Origin: Fibrobacter succinogenes
Lineage (GTDB): Bacteria > Fibrobacterota > Fibrobacteria > Fibrobacterales > Fibrobacteraceae
Direction: 5' to 3'
Length of the DNA: 64,000 bases
Assembly (NCBI GenBank): GCA_902799745.1
Contig: CADCBQ010000013.1
Location: 1 to 64,000, forward strand
Position numbers and translations under genes: made by a program. The first letter of the stretch is position 1, and every line of letters begins with the position of its first letter. Shown here piece after piece: positions 10,312 to 20,020 of the stretch. Under the pieces are notes generated by a model. The model did no database searches, was not told where the DNA came from, and was given only the letters and a program-made list of their open reading frames with translations.

Positions 10312-12633
10312 CTACCACATCTTGTCGAACTTTTTGCGGTTCTTTTCTTCGTCCTTCTTTTCCTGAACAATAGCGTCAATCACGGCAGCAACCGTCAGGT
10401 TGAAGATATCATGCACAGAGGCGTCGGAGTCGGTAAAGTGAACCGGCTTGTTCAAGCCCATCTGCACAGGACCAATCGATTCACCCACGCCCATTTCGAG
10501 GAGCATCTTGCAAGTGGTATTTGCAGAAGAGAGACACGGGAAGATAAGCGTGTTGACAGTTTGGCCCTTGATCTTGTTGAAGGGGTACTTGGTGTCGCGC
10601 AGGTCCTTGTCCAGGGCCACGTTCACCTGCATTTCACCGTCAATCACGTAATCCGGATACTGTTCGTGAATCAAGCGCACCGCTTCGCGAGCGGTGTTGG
10701 ACGTTCCGCGCGGAGCACCCTTGTCAGAACCGAAGTTAGCGTAGCTCAGCATGGCCATCACCGGTTCATGAGCAAAGAAGCGCACGGCGTCGTGAGTGAG
10801 CTTGACAATATCCACGAGCGTTTCTGCATCGGGGTCGCGGTTCACCAGCGTATCGGCCAGGAAGAACGTACCCTTGCGAGTGCTCAAAATGTGCATAGCG
10901 CCGAAGTGCTTGTATTCTTCGCGGATACCGATGATTTCCTTGGCGAGTTCAATCGTTTCGGAATACTTGGAGTAACCACCGGAAATGAGGGCGTCAGCGT
11001 CGCCGACCTTCACCATCATCATACCGAAGTGGTTCGGTTCAAACATGTCATCGCGAGCTTCGTCGAGCGTCACACCGTTACGACCGTTTTCTTCGGCGTA
11101 GATTTCAGCATACTTGCGACGGCGTTCGAATTCTTCCGGAGAACGCGGGTTCACAATCTTGATGCCCGTAAGGTCGAGCTGTTCGCGCTGGGCAATAATC
11201 TGAATACGTTCGGGGTTACCGAGCAGAATCGGGTGTGCAACGCCTTCGGTCTTGGCCTGCACCGCAGCCTTGAGCATGTTGAGGTTGCTTTCGGCAAACA
11301 CCACGCGCTTCGGATTGCTGCGGGCGGTATCACTGAACTGACGGATAAGCTTGTTATCGTAGCCCATCATGTCGCGCAGGCGGTCATAGTAGGCATCCCA
11401 ATCGGTAATCGGCTTGCGGGCCACACCACTTTCGATAGCGGCCTTAGCCACAGCGATTGACACATCGGTCAACAGGCGCGGATCCAAGGGCTTCGGAATC
11501 AAGTATTCCTTACCGAAGGTAAAGCGCTGGGAGTTGTAGGCAATGTTCACCACATCCGGAACCGGCTTGTGGGCAAGGGCTGCAATGGCGCGCACGGCGG
11601 CGTGCTTCATGTGTTCGTTAATGCAGGTAGCGCGAACGTCGAGGGCACCGCGGAAAATGTACGGGAAACCGATCACGTTGTTCACCTGGTTCGGATAGTC
11701 GCTGCGGCCCGTCGCAAAAATCAGGTCGCCACGGCTTGCCATGGCTTCTTCGTAGCTGATTTCGGGGTTCGGGTTGGCGAGAGCGAAAACAATCGGCTGG
11801 TCGGCCATGCTGCGGACCATTTCGCGAGTTAGGACGTTAGCCTTGGAGAGGCCGACGAACACATCGGCGCCCTTCATGGCGTCTTCGAGCGTTTCGATAT
11901 CGGTGCGGTCGGTCGCAAAGAAAGCCTTCGCTTCGGTAAGGCCCTTGCGGTCCTTGCGAATAACACCCTTACTGTCGCACATCACCAAGTTTTCTTTCTT
12001 GAGACCGAGCGACAAGTAGAGTCGCGTGCAGGCGCAAGCGGCTGCACCCGCACCGTTCACCACCATCTTCACGTTGCGAATGCTCTTGCCAGCCACTTCA
12101 ATTGCGTTCAAGAGGCCTGCAGAAGAAATGATAGCCGTACCGTGCTGGTCATCGTGCATCACGGGGATATCAAGTTCGGCCTTCAAGGTATCTTCGATTT
12201 CGAAGCATTCCGGAGCCTTGATGTCTTCGAGGTTGATGCCGCCGAACGTCGGGGCGATACCCTTCACGATTTCGATAAACTTCTTCGGGTCTTTTTCGTT
12301 GATTTCGATGTCGAACACATCGATACCGGCGTAAATCTTGAAGAGGAGAGCCTTACCTTCCATCACCGGCTTACCGGCGAGGGCGCCAATGTCACCGAGG
12401 CCGAGCACAGCCGTACCGTTACTGATCACCGCAACGAGGTTTCCCTTGCCGGTGTATTCGTAAGCGAGGTTGTTATCCTTTTCAATTTCCAAGCAAGGAG
12501 CAGCTACACCCGGAGTGTATGCAAGGCCCAAGTCGGTCTGCGTGCTATGCGGCTTGGTCGGCACGATTTCGATTTTGCCGGGCTTGCCCATGGCGTGATA
12601 TTCGAGAGCTTTTTCTTTTAAATCCTTGCTCAT
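10312..12633 (-). CDS. maeB: NADP-dependent malic enzyme with phosphotransacetylase-like domain
   Basis: 773 residues, the usual length of the large MaeB type. Residues 1 to about 430 are the malic enzyme part: malate binding region, the signature [19 protein letters not shown] near residue 73, and a Rossmann segment around VVNGAGAAA. Residues about 440-773 resemble phosphate acetyltransferase; in this family that domain is regulatory and binds acetyl-CoA. The enzyme converts malate to pyruvate and CO2 in the cytosol, usually making NADPH. The ATG at 12633 has a strong AAGGAG site. A TATTTTTG motif lies about 60 bases upstream. In a succinate-forming organism it would link the C4 branch to pyruvate (inference). 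Confidence 0.95.
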   Translation of the reverse strand: MSKDLKEKALEYHAMGKPGKIEIVPTKPHSTQTDLGLAYTPGVAAPCLEIEKDNNLAYEYTGKGNLVAVISNGTAVLGLGDIGALAGKPVMEGKALLFKIYAGIDVFDIEINEKDPKKFIEIVKGIAPTFGGINLEDIKAPECFEIEDTLKAELDIPVMHDDQHGTAIISSAGLLNAIEVAGKSIRNVKMVVNGAGAAACACTRLYLSLGLKKENLVMCDSKGVIRKDRKGLTEAKAFFATDRTDIETLEDAMKGADVFVGLSKANVLTREMVRSMADQPIVFALANPNPEISYEEAMASRGDLIFATGRSDYPNQVNNVIGFPYIFRGALDVRATCINEHMKHAAVRAIAALAHKPVPDVVNIAYNSQRFTFGKEYLIPKPLDPRLLTDVSIAVAKAAIESGVARKPITDWDAYYDRLRDMMGYDNKLIRQFSDTARSNPKRVVFAESNLNMLKAAVQAKTEGVAHPILLGNPERIQIIAQREQLDLTGIKIVNPRSPEEFERRRKYAEIYAEENGRNGVTLDEARDDMFEPNHFGMMMVKVGDADALISGGYSKYSETIELAKEIIGIREEYKHFGAMHILSTRKGTFFLADTLVNRDPDAETLVDIVKLTHDAVRFFAHEPVMAMLSYANFGSDKGAPRGTSNTAREAVRLIHEQYPDYVIDGEMQVNVALDKDLRDTKYPFNKIKGQTVNTLIFPCLSSANTTCKMLLEMGVGESIGPVQMGLNKPVHFTDSDASVHDIFNLTVAAVIDAIVQEKKDEEKNRKKFDKMW

Positions 12634-12803
12634 TCTTTTCTCCTTGTTTTCGCCAGCATCTAAAGCCGCGAAAGTTCAATTTTCGGGCGCAAAAATAGAA
12701 AAAAGAAAGGGCACTGTAAAGATTTCAATACCCATTTAAGAAAGATGTATTTTTCAGCCGTCCAAAGGGAGCTAAAACGCCCTTTTTAGGCCGTATTTTA
12801 CTA
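12634..12803. other. Intergenic region between nadC and maeB
   Basis: 170 bases holding the maeB leader. The minus strand carries TATTTTTG about 60 bases before the maeB ATG. AAAGGG and CCCTTT can pair across a 10-base loop near 12759-12784 downstream of nadC, but no clean T-run follows, so a terminator is only possible. Confidence 0.4.
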
Positions 12804-13667
12804 TTAGATTCGCATCGAAATGTCGAGTGCTTTTACACTATGTGTAAGGGCGCCGACCGAAATATAGTCGAGGCCGAGTGTCGCGATTTCCTTGGCGCGT
12901 TCAAGCGTCATGTTGCCGGAACCTTCAACCAGGCACTTATCGCCGCTTTCCTTGATAATCTTCAAGGCTTCGGCCATCATTTCGTTGCTCATGTTGTCAA
13001 GCATAATGACGTCGACACCCTTGTTCAGGAGAGCGCGCAGCTGATCGAAGTTTTCGACTTCCATTTCGACCATCAAGTTCTGCTTGTTGTTCTTCTTCAC
13101 GACTTCAAGTGCTTCGAGAACGCCACCTGCAGCAGCAATGTGGTTGTCCTTCACGAGCACCATGTCAAAGAGACCCATGCGGTGGTTGGAACCGCCACCC
13201 ACGCGAACAGCGTACTTCTGCAAAGTGCGGAAACCGGGAACCGTCTTACGGGTATCGAGAACTTTAGTTTTACCAGCCTTCAAAGCTTCCTGGAAGGTAT
13301 GGGCAACCGTTGCCACACCGGAAAGCTGCTGGATAAAATTCAAAAGCGTGCGTTCGCCCGTCAAGAGTTCGTGCGTCGTGCCGTCCATTTCGGCAATCAG
13401 GTCACCCTTCTTCACGACATCGCCGTCTTTCTTGTGGAGAGTCACCTTCACATTTGCCTTGAGTTCCTGGAACACAAGTTCAATCACCGGAAGACCTGCG
13501 AGCACGCCATCTTCCTTGGCAATCAGGCGGGCATGCTGCTTTTGGTCCACAGGAATCGTCCATTCGCTCGTCACGTCACCCGTGCGAACGTCTTCGGCAA
13601 GCGCGAGGCGAATCATGGTCAAAGCATCTTCGGTAGGAAAAATCGGGGTGGAATTGTCGCCGTACAT
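12804..13667 (-). CDS. nadC: Nicotinate-nucleotide pyrophosphorylase (carboxylating)
   Basis: 287 residues, standard for NadC (quinolinate phosphoribosyltransferase), which turns quinolinate and PRPP into nicotinate mononucleotide in de novo NAD synthesis. Visible family motifs are EDVRTGDVTS near the start, LLTGERTLLNFIQQLSG (about 110-126), DTRKTVPGFR (about 147-156), GGGSNHRMGLFD and the C-terminal VEGSGNMTLE...DYISVGALTHS. The ATG at 13667 shares its A with the TAA of the upstream sugar transferase (TAATG), so the two are probably translationally coupled even though their functions are unrelated. Confidence 0.96.
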   Translation of the reverse strand: MYGDNSTPIFPTEDALTMIRLALAEDVRTGDVTSEWTIPVDQKQHARLIAKEDGVLAGLPVIELVFQELKANVKVTLHKKDGDVVKKGDLIAEMDGTTHELLTGERTLLNFIQQLSGVATVAHTFQEALKAGKTKVLDTRKTVPGFRTLQKYAVRVGGGSNHRMGLFDMVLVKDNHIAAAGGVLEALEVVKKNNKQNLMVEMEVENFDQLRALLNKGVDVIMLDNMSNEMMAEALKIIKESGDKCLVEGSGNMTLERAKEIATLGLDYISVGALTHSVKALDISMRI

Positions 13668-15118
13668 TACTGCGCTCCCTTACCGGTTAGAACAACATAA
13701 ACTGTGCGCACCAAAATCTGGAAGTCAAGAAGCAGGCTCATGTTTTCGAAGTAATACATGTCGTACTGCAGCTTGATTTTCACGTCTTCGGTGCTGGTAT
13801 CGTAATGGTGGCACACCTGAGCCCAACCAGTCAGACCCGGTTTCATTTTCAGGCGGCTAATATAGAACGGAATTTCTTCACGGAGCTTGGCGATAAACAC
13901 GGCACGTTCCGGGCGCGGACCCACCATGCTCATGTCACCTTTAAGCACACATAAAATCTGCGGAAGTTCATCAATACGGGTCTTGCGCAAGAACTTGCCC
14001 ACTTTAGTAATGCGGGGGTCGTCCTTGGTAGCCCACTGGGCACCGAACTTTTCGGCATCGGTACGCATAGTGCGGAACTTGAACACCGTAAACGGCTTGC
14101 CATACAGGCCAATGCGTTCCTGAGAATAGAACACCGGGCCATGGTCTTCGAGCTTGATCGCAATAGCGGCAAGTACACAAACCGGGAACGAAATAATTCC
14201 GAGGAAGGCGCCAAACAGGATGTCAATCACGCGCTTCACGCGCACCTGCCACAAAGGCATGGTAAACGCAAACAGTTCCTGCAATTCAAAACCGTAAACC
14301 AAGTTCGCCTTGAACTGGCCGTTAACCACACTATAAAGTTCAGGGACCAAATAAATGTGAACCGGCTGGTCGCACACCCACACAAGCACGCGCATGATTT
14401 CTTGCGGCGAAGAACTTTCGTGCGCAATAATGATGCCCGTTACCTTGTACTTTTTAATGAGCGAAGCCAAGTCTGCGTACTTGCCGAGCACCGGCACATT
14501 CGCAAACTCATGTTCCATCACCTGGAAGCGTTCATCGACAAAGCCCACCACGCGTTGACCGCGTTCCGGAGTCTTCGCAAGCGCTTCGGCAATCTTCTTG
14601 CCCGCTTCGGTAGCACCCAGCACTAGAATGTTGTTTGCGCCAAAGCCGCGGCTCAAGAGTCCACGCAAGCAACGGTAAATGAACATTCTGAAGAGAATCA
14701 CCAGGAACAGCGCAAAGCCGCCGTAAATAAAGATCCACGGGAATCTAGAGCCGTACAGGTAACCGCTGTTGAGCGGTTCATTCACCATGATCTTGCCGAT
14801 AAATTCAGCACCAAACAGCATGGCGATAATAATCACAATGCCGATAAGCACCGCACGCAACACGCGCAAGGTCTGGTGCGTTCTCGACATGAGCAGCCAA
14901 GAACGGTAAAGGCCCGCACAAATAAAGAGCAGAATCCAGCCCACATTGAGAATGAGGCCCATGTGCCAATATTCGGCAAAGGTCTTGCTCGGGTCGAACT
15001 TGTCGGCAATCCAGCCACTGTGGAACTGCACCCAGAAGGCGAGTACAAAACAAATAGACAACGCCACGAAGTCCGAAAGGACAACGAGAATGCGTTCCAA
15101 TGTAGCGGCACGAATCAT
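13667..15118 (-). CDS. Undecaprenyl-phosphate sugar phosphotransferase (WcaJ-like)
   Basis: 483 residues with the full polyprenyl glycosylphosphotransferase layout: N-terminal membrane helices (about 10-160), a CoA-binding-like central domain starting near GANNILVLGATEAGK, one more membrane segment (about 290-315), and the C-terminal sugar transferase domain with FKFRTMRTDAE, TRIDELPQ and MVGPRPER. Such enzymes load the first sugar-1-phosphate onto the lipid carrier for exopolysaccharide or O-antigen. The sugar is not predictable from sequence. It overlaps nadC by one base. A TAATTT hexamer lies 9 bases upstream of the ATG. Confidence 0.92.
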   Translation of the reverse strand: MIRAATLERILVVLSDFVALSICFVLAFWVQFHSGWIADKFDPSKTFAEYWHMGLILNVGWILLFICAGLYRSWLLMSRTHQTLRVLRAVLIGIVIIIAMLFGAEFIGKIMVNEPLNSGYLYGSRFPWIFIYGGFALFLVILFRMFIYRCLRGLLSRGFGANNILVLGATEAGKKIAEALAKTPERGQRVVGFVDERFQVMEHEFANVPVLGKYADLASLIKKYKVTGIIIAHESSSPQEIMRVLVWVCDQPVHIYLVPELYSVVNGQFKANLVYGFELQELFAFTMPLWQVRVKRVIDILFGAFLGIISFPVCVLAAIAIKLEDHGPVFYSQERIGLYGKPFTVFKFRTMRTDAEKFGAQWATKDDPRITKVGKFLRKTRIDELPQILCVLKGDMSMVGPRPERAVFIAKLREEIPFYISRLKMKPGLTGWAQVCHHYDTSTEDVKIKLQYDMYYFENMSLLLDFQILVRTVYVVLTGKGAQ

Positions 15119-15173
15119 AACAGCCCTAAATTACCAAATTGCAGAGTTTCAGATTTTTCGTTTTACGCAGTTA

Positions 15174-16463
15174 TTACGCGAGGAAACGAATCACCTGGCT
15201 CTTTTCCACAATTTCAGGCAGAGCGTCGATGGCGTCCACCGCCTTCGAGGTCTTGCAATCCTGGGTCTTTTCAGTGATAACCACAATAGAAACCTTACCC
15301 GGATCCTTCACGTTCTTCTGGATAATGGTTTCGATGGAAATCTTGTTTTCTGCAAGGATGCTCGTAATCTTGGCAAGCACACCGCAAGCGTCACGAGAGG
15401 TGAAGCGCAGGTAGTAGCGGGCAGAGGTTTCCGAAATCGGAACGAGCGTTGCAGAGTTGTCGACGTTGAACCAGCCCATCGGGAGAGCCTTGCGCTTACC
15501 CTGATCCACAGAGCGAGCCAAGGAAACGAGGTCGGCGACCACGGCAGAAGCGGTCGGCAAGCGGCCTGCACCGGCGCCAGTCTGAACGGTTTCGCCCAGG
15601 TTGTCGCACTTGAGGTACACGGCATTGATCACGCCGTTCACGTTCGAAAGCAGGTTCTCGTTAGAAACGAAGCACGGATGGACACGGGCGTCCACGCGGT
15701 CACCGTCACGGTGATAAATGCCGAGGAGCTTCACGCAGCAGCCAAGTTCCTTGGCGAATGCGATATCCTGGGCGGTAATCTTGGAAATACCCGTCACGTG
15801 AATCTTTTCGAAGTCCACGCGGTGGCCGCTGCAGAGGCTAGCAAGCAAGGCAGTCTTGTGAGCGGAGTCGATACCTTCAATGTCGAAGGTCGGGTCAGCT
15901 TCGGCAAAGCCGAGCTTCTGGGCATCCTTCAGAACCACGTCGAAGTCCAGGCCTTCGTCGGCCATGCGGCTGAGGATGTAGTTACAAGTACCGTTAATGA
16001 TGCAGCTCAGGTGTTCCACCGTAGAACCGAGCAAGCCTTCCTGCAAGCTACGGATGATAGGAATGCCACCGCCCACGGCTGCTTCGAACAGCACATGCAG
16101 ACCGTTCTTGGCTGCAAGCGGGAAAATTTCATGACCGTACTTGGCGAGGAGAGCCTTGTTGGCTGTCACCACATGCTTGCCGCTTTCGAGGGCAGCAAGA
16201 ATCCACTTGCGCGGCATGTTGTAGCCACCGGCAAGTTCCACGAGCACGTCGATATCGTTACCGGCGATCATTTCGTCGGCGTTGGTCGAAACCTTGTAGC
16301 CCTTTGCCTTGTACGGGGCAACTTCTTCTTCAGACTTTGCGCAGATGCAAGCCAGTTCGAGTTCAACACCGAGCTTTTCCTTGTATTCAGCAATCTTCTG
16401 TTCCAGAATCTGAATAACACCGCCACCGACGGTTCCAGTACCAATAAGTCCAATACGCAGCAT
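15174..16463 (-). CDS. hom: Homoserine dehydrogenase
   Basis: 429 residues from the ATG at 16463 (MLRIGLIGTGTVGGG). I reject the longer open frame to 16616 because it would overlap the next gene's stop and lacks a ribosome site, whereas 16463 has GGAG nearby. The N-terminal NAD(P) fold has GTGTVGGG, the catalytic part has GTCNYILSRM, and residues about 350-425 form an ACT domain (SRDACGVLAKITSIL). The enzyme reduces aspartate semialdehyde to homoserine for threonine and methionine; the ACT domain suggests feedback control by threonine (family knowledge). A TATATTTG motif lies 31 bases before the ATG. Confidence 0.95.
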   Translation of the reverse strand: MLRIGLIGTGTVGGGVIQILEQKIAEYKEKLGVELELACICAKSEEEVAPYKAKGYKVSTNADEMIAGNDIDVLVELAGGYNMPRKWILAALESGKHVVTANKALLAKYGHEIFPLAAKNGLHVLFEAAVGGGIPIIRSLQEGLLGSTVEHLSCIINGTCNYILSRMADEGLDFDVVLKDAQKLGFAEADPTFDIEGIDSAHKTALLASLCSGHRVDFEKIHVTGISKITAQDIAFAKELGCCVKLLGIYHRDGDRVDARVHPCFVSNENLLSNVNGVINAVYLKCDNLGETVQTGAGAGRLPTASAVVADLVSLARSVDQGKRKALPMGWFNVDNSATLVPISETSARYYLRFTSRDACGVLAKITSILAENKISIETIIQKNVKDPGKVSIVVITEKTQDCKTSKAVDAIDALPEIVEKSQVIRFLA

Positions 16464-16494
16464 AAGGCGTCTCCATTTTAAATTTTTACGCGCA

Positions 16495-16502
16495 CAAATA
16501 TA
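16495..16502 (-). promoter_or_regulatory. TATATTTG promoter-like motif of hom
   Basis: Minus-strand TATATTTG, 31 bases upstream of the hom ATG, in the short gap after the previous gene's stop. It fits the FCB-group TAnnTTTG element. Confidence 0.55.
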
Positions 16503-16512
16503 GAATTTTGCG

Positions 16513-19500
16513 CTAGTTTCCCACAGCCACCTTGCGAGTTCCGTAACCGATTCGGAGCACATAATGGCCCGAAACAGGCACCGCGATGCTGAAATTCGCA
16601 CTATTTGCGGTTCCACGGAGCACTACATTGCCCTGCATGTCGAACAGTACATACCTGTCGCCCGCGCGGGCACCCGCCACCTGCAAGGTGCGATTTACAA
16701 CGCTCACGCTAAACTGCGGAGCAAGAACACGTTCAAACGAATCCTTCTTTCCGCTGCTCGAAGAATTGTCCGACTTTCCACTCGAGCTAGACTTTGCACT
16801 AGAAGAAGACTTCGCAGAACTAGACGATTTCGCAGAAGAACTGCTAGACATGCTCGAAGACGACTTTGCGGAGCTGCTACTCGATTTTGGAGTCTCTGCA
16901 GAAGAGCTAGACGCAACAGAACTACTCGAAGGAGCCTCTTCGAAGGTTGCTACGAGAGTAACATCTTCCTTTGCGTAAAAGTAACAATAAGACTTTGTTC
17001 CGCACAAGTTATCCCATTCCACAAAACGATAACCTGCATTAGGCACAGCCTCTACATAAACTACTTTTCCATAATCAAACGTTCCGTAAACAAAGCCCAA
17101 CGAGCCATCAGACCATGTGCCTCCAATCCTAATTCTACCCGCATTGGCAAGACCTGATTCTGCAGATACATGCACTCGTTTTATTTCCCATTTCGCATAC
17201 AAGTCCAGATTCCCCGCATCTGTCGCTGCAATTTCGGTAACAAGACCAGCATTCAAGAATTTTGGAGACGTGTACCATCCCTCAAACGTATATCCTTCAC
17301 GTTCCGGTTCCGGCAAGGCAACAGTCTCTCCGGGCGTATAAAAAATATAGGTACATGCCCCCGAGGTATCCGTGTGGAGGGTCACAACACTCCGTTCTTC
17401 CTTTTGGGCAAACACAGGGTAGTAATCGCCCTGCACCCAGACTTCGCCATTGATACCCCCCGCAATCTCATTACCCAGAGAGTCCTTCTGCACATAGTCA
17501 TGCAAGGTCGCTGCAAGTGAGCCATCTTCAAAACCACTTGCCGCCACCGGCTGAGCCCCGGTCATTTCAACTCCTTTAGCAGCCAAATAGAAGAAGTTCT
17601 CTATAGTCCACGCATCAGTTGCCTCATAGATTTTATAACCATCCGACAAAGACCCCATATTGTAATTGTTCAGTATATAAGACCGCAACGGAAAACGTTC
17701 TACAATCTCTCTCCTAGAAGCCGAGTAAATAATATAGTCATCAGTTCCAAATAGGCCTCCAAGCATTCCTAGACCATCTCCGACCATATCAAAGACACTG
17801 TAATTATTCACTATAAAAGCATTCCCGAGAAGATGCCCCACAAGAGACCCGGCCCTAGTATGACTAAATGTACTGCTGCTTGATGAATCGATTTCTAGAT
17901 AAGCAACGCCCTTACTAAAATTCTGTATGAGAGTCAAATTATTATAGCTGCTCCCCACAAGGCCACCCATGTATGCGTAACCTTTCGAAATCATCGCGCC
18001 TTCAAAGCTACTATTCTTGATAACGAGAGTAGTATCGGAATGTCCTACAAGTCCTCCGAAACCTTGATAGGTACTACTCGTTCCGATATTGATATAACCC
18101 TTGAAATGGCAGTTATCCATAATCAACGGATTAACCACATACGAAACTAAGCCATCCCCTATAGAATAGGAATCGTCTATCGTCAGATTGCGGATAACGG
18201 AAGGCGTTCCATCGGCCTTTGAGAAAATAGTGCCAAACATTCCGGAATTGCCAGACATATATAGGCCCGAAATACTATGTCCCTGGCCATCAAACGTTCC
18301 CCAAAATTGAGATATCCGCAACCAATGCAAGAACTTGTTCATTCTTGACACGTCAAGAGTTCCATCACCCTTCAAGACATTTTCATTTACCACGATATCT
18401 TTCGTGAGTTTGGCACATAAGTCAGAATACGGGCCCACTCGATCGAGACTGTCCATTCCGTTCATCATTTGAGCAAAGCCATAAAGTTCTGCAGCATCCG
18501 AAATCTCATAACAATTGTCCGCAGCATCCAAAGTAGGTGTTTTCAGTTCGAACCACTTTGCATAAAAATCCTTATCGCCAGGATCCGCAACACCTATGGA
18601 GTCAATCCGGTCCCCCATCAATTCGGCGTTATCGTACCACCCTTCAAGAAAATAGCCCTTTTTAGTACCATTTGGAAGATAAACACTAAAGCCTTCCAAA
18701 TATATACAGGTTTTCGTATTCTCGACATTTTCATGCAAACAAGATATATCATCAGAAACAGCATCCCAGAGTCCGTTTATGTATCCACCATCAAGATGGA
18801 ACGTTATTTTATATGTATTTACCAATTTCGCCCAATACTCAAGATTACCAGACATACTGTCAGGAATAAGCGTATCGGGTTTTCCACTGAATTCTTTGTC
18901 CTTGAACCAGCCATAGAAAACAGTATTTTCCTTGACAACCTTATCAGGTAAACCATAAGTAAATCCAGAGACGTAGCTATCAAAATAAGTAGCCTCATCA
19001 CCAGCAAAGGTGTGGAACGTTACGCTATAGCGATCCACCACAGAATTCCTGATGGCGCCCGAGAAATTCGGGTAATCATCAGTATCCACGTTCTGTCCCC
19101 AAACAGGATCCGCTTCGTGCAAAACATACGCCACAACGCCACTTTTGAACTGTTTCTCGGTCGCATGCTTAACACCATTTGAGTCCATTGACTCTTTATT
19201 ATCCAACTGATAAGAATTCTTGACGATAACAGTATCCGAACTACTGCCAAACAGTTGCCCTTCTCCCACATTATAGCTATTCTCTATAGTCAGTATAACA
19301 TGTCTATCGGCATAGCGCACCAAGTAAGAACGTTCACCATTTTTTTCAAAGTAAGCCACAGACTGGTTAAAGCAATTGACTATCTGAGCATAGGAATCCG
19401 CTCCATCTTCTAAATCGGAATCAACAACGCGAACTGCAAAAATCCCCATGGCAACATCCGAATTTTTTGCATAGAACATTGATTTTACAAGTCCCAAATT

Positions 19501-19926
19501 CTTGACAACCGTCGGGGTTTCGGGGTTGGCAACCAGCACGCGAATAAAGCCCACATCCTGAGGATCGGTTTCTTGAGCCACGTTCCGAACAAGCCCCGAA
19601 ATGGTGTGCCCGTTCCCGTCGAACGTTCCCGCAAAGGTGTCTAACGGGTTCCACTGAACTACAGCATCGACATCATTAATATCTATATCGTAAACGTCTT
19701 CTATATCGTTGACAACGATATCCTTTGTAAGCTTGCCACAAGCGGACTTGTTCTTGACATTGCCATCAGTTCCGTTCACGATTGCAGCAAAGCCATAAAG
19801 CTCTCGCGCATTCGAAATTTCGTAACAGCCCTCTGATAAAGTCGGTTTTTTGGGAGATATCGTTGCCGCACTTGCAGACAGGGCTGCAAACAGGACCCCA
19901 ACAGTTGCCGAAAGGACTTGTTTCAT
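16513..19926 (-). CDS. Large secreted InlB-repeat protein with serine-rich linker and sorting-like tail
   Basis: 1137 residues with a signal peptide (MKQVLSATVGVLFAALSASA). Two GLUG-like segments begin at about residue 30 and 470 (CYEISNARELYGFAAIVNG; CYEISDAAELYGFAQMMNG), each followed by FAGTFDGNGHTISGL-type sequence. InlB/Listeria-Bacteroides repeats lie around 300-465 and 865-925 (GYFLEGWYDNAEL, GYTFEGWYTSPKF). A divergent repeat follows near 930-1005, then a poly-Ser/Lys linker at about 1010-1065. The C-terminal 70 residues end VSGHYVLRIGYGTRKVAVGN, resembling a type IX secretion type-A sorting domain. The likely role is a cell-surface or secreted adhesin. The ATG at 19926 has AAGGAA 6 bases away. 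Confidence 0.9.
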   Translation of the reverse strand: MKQVLSATVGVLFAALSASAATISPKKPTLSEGCYEISNARELYGFAAIVNGTDGNVKNKSACGKLTKDIVVNDIEDVYDIDINDVDAVVQWNPLDTFAGTFDGNGHTISGLVRNVAQETDPQDVGFIRVLVANPETPTVVKNLGLVKSMFYAKNSDVAMGIFAVRVVDSDLEDGADSYAQIVNCFNQSVAYFEKNGERSYLVRYADRHVILTIENSYNVGEGQLFGSSSDTVIVKNSYQLDNKESMDSNGVKHATEKQFKSGVVAYVLHEADPVWGQNVDTDDYPNFSGAIRNSVVDRYSVTFHTFAGDEATYFDSYVSGFTYGLPDKVVKENTVFYGWFKDKEFSGKPDTLIPDSMSGNLEYWAKLVNTYKITFHLDGGYINGLWDAVSDDISCLHENVENTKTCIYLEGFSVYLPNGTKKGYFLEGWYDNAELMGDRIDSIGVADPGDKDFYAKWFELKTPTLDAADNCYEISDAAELYGFAQMMNGMDSLDRVGPYSDLCAKLTKDIVVNENVLKGDGTLDVSRMNKFLHWLRISQFWGTFDGQGHSISGLYMSGNSGMFGTIFSKADGTPSVIRNLTIDDSYSIGDGLVSYVVNPLIMDNCHFKGYINIGTSSTYQGFGGLVGHSDTTLVIKNSSFEGAMISKGYAYMGGLVGSSYNNLTLIQNFSKGVAYLEIDSSSSSTFSHTRAGSLVGHLLGNAFIVNNYSVFDMVGDGLGMLGGLFGTDDYIIYSASRREIVERFPLRSYILNNYNMGSLSDGYKIYEATDAWTIENFFYLAAKGVEMTGAQPVAASGFEDGSLAATLHDYVQKDSLGNEIAGGINGEVWVQGDYYPVFAQKEERSVVTLHTDTSGACTYIFYTPGETVALPEPEREGYTFEGWYTSPKFLNAGLVTEIAATDAGNLDLYAKWEIKRVHVSAESGLANAGRIRIGGTWSDGSLGFVYGTFDYGKVVYVEAVPNAGYRFVEWDNLCGTKSYCYFYAKEDVTLVATFEEAPSSSSVASSSSAETPKSSSSSAKSSSSMSSSSSAKSSSSAKSSSSAKSSSSGKSDNSSSSGKKDSFERVLAPQFSVSVVNRTLQVAGARAGDRYVLFDMQGNVVLRGTANSANFSIAVPVSGHYVLRIGYGTRKVAVGN

Positions 19927-20006
19927 AATAATTCCTTCTTATACGATTAACAATAGAAAGATACAATAATTGAAAGCCCCACTTTGCCTAAGCAGTTACA
20001 AGTAAC

Positions 20007-20020
20007 TATATTTAGCGACA
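20007..20020 (+). promoter_or_regulatory. Promoter giving a possible leaderless mRNA
   Basis: TTGCCT at 19984-19989, a 17-base spacer and TATATT at 20007-20012 fit a -35/-10 pair. The ATG follows 7 bases after the -10, so transcription would begin at or next to the A of the start codon. There is no Shine-Dalgarno sequence. Confidence 0.5.

Noticed and set aside
14946-16481. 511-codon plus-strand open frame opposite hom and the sugar transferase
   Set aside because: It overlaps two well-supported minus-strand genes and their spacer, and its protein has no recognisable motif.
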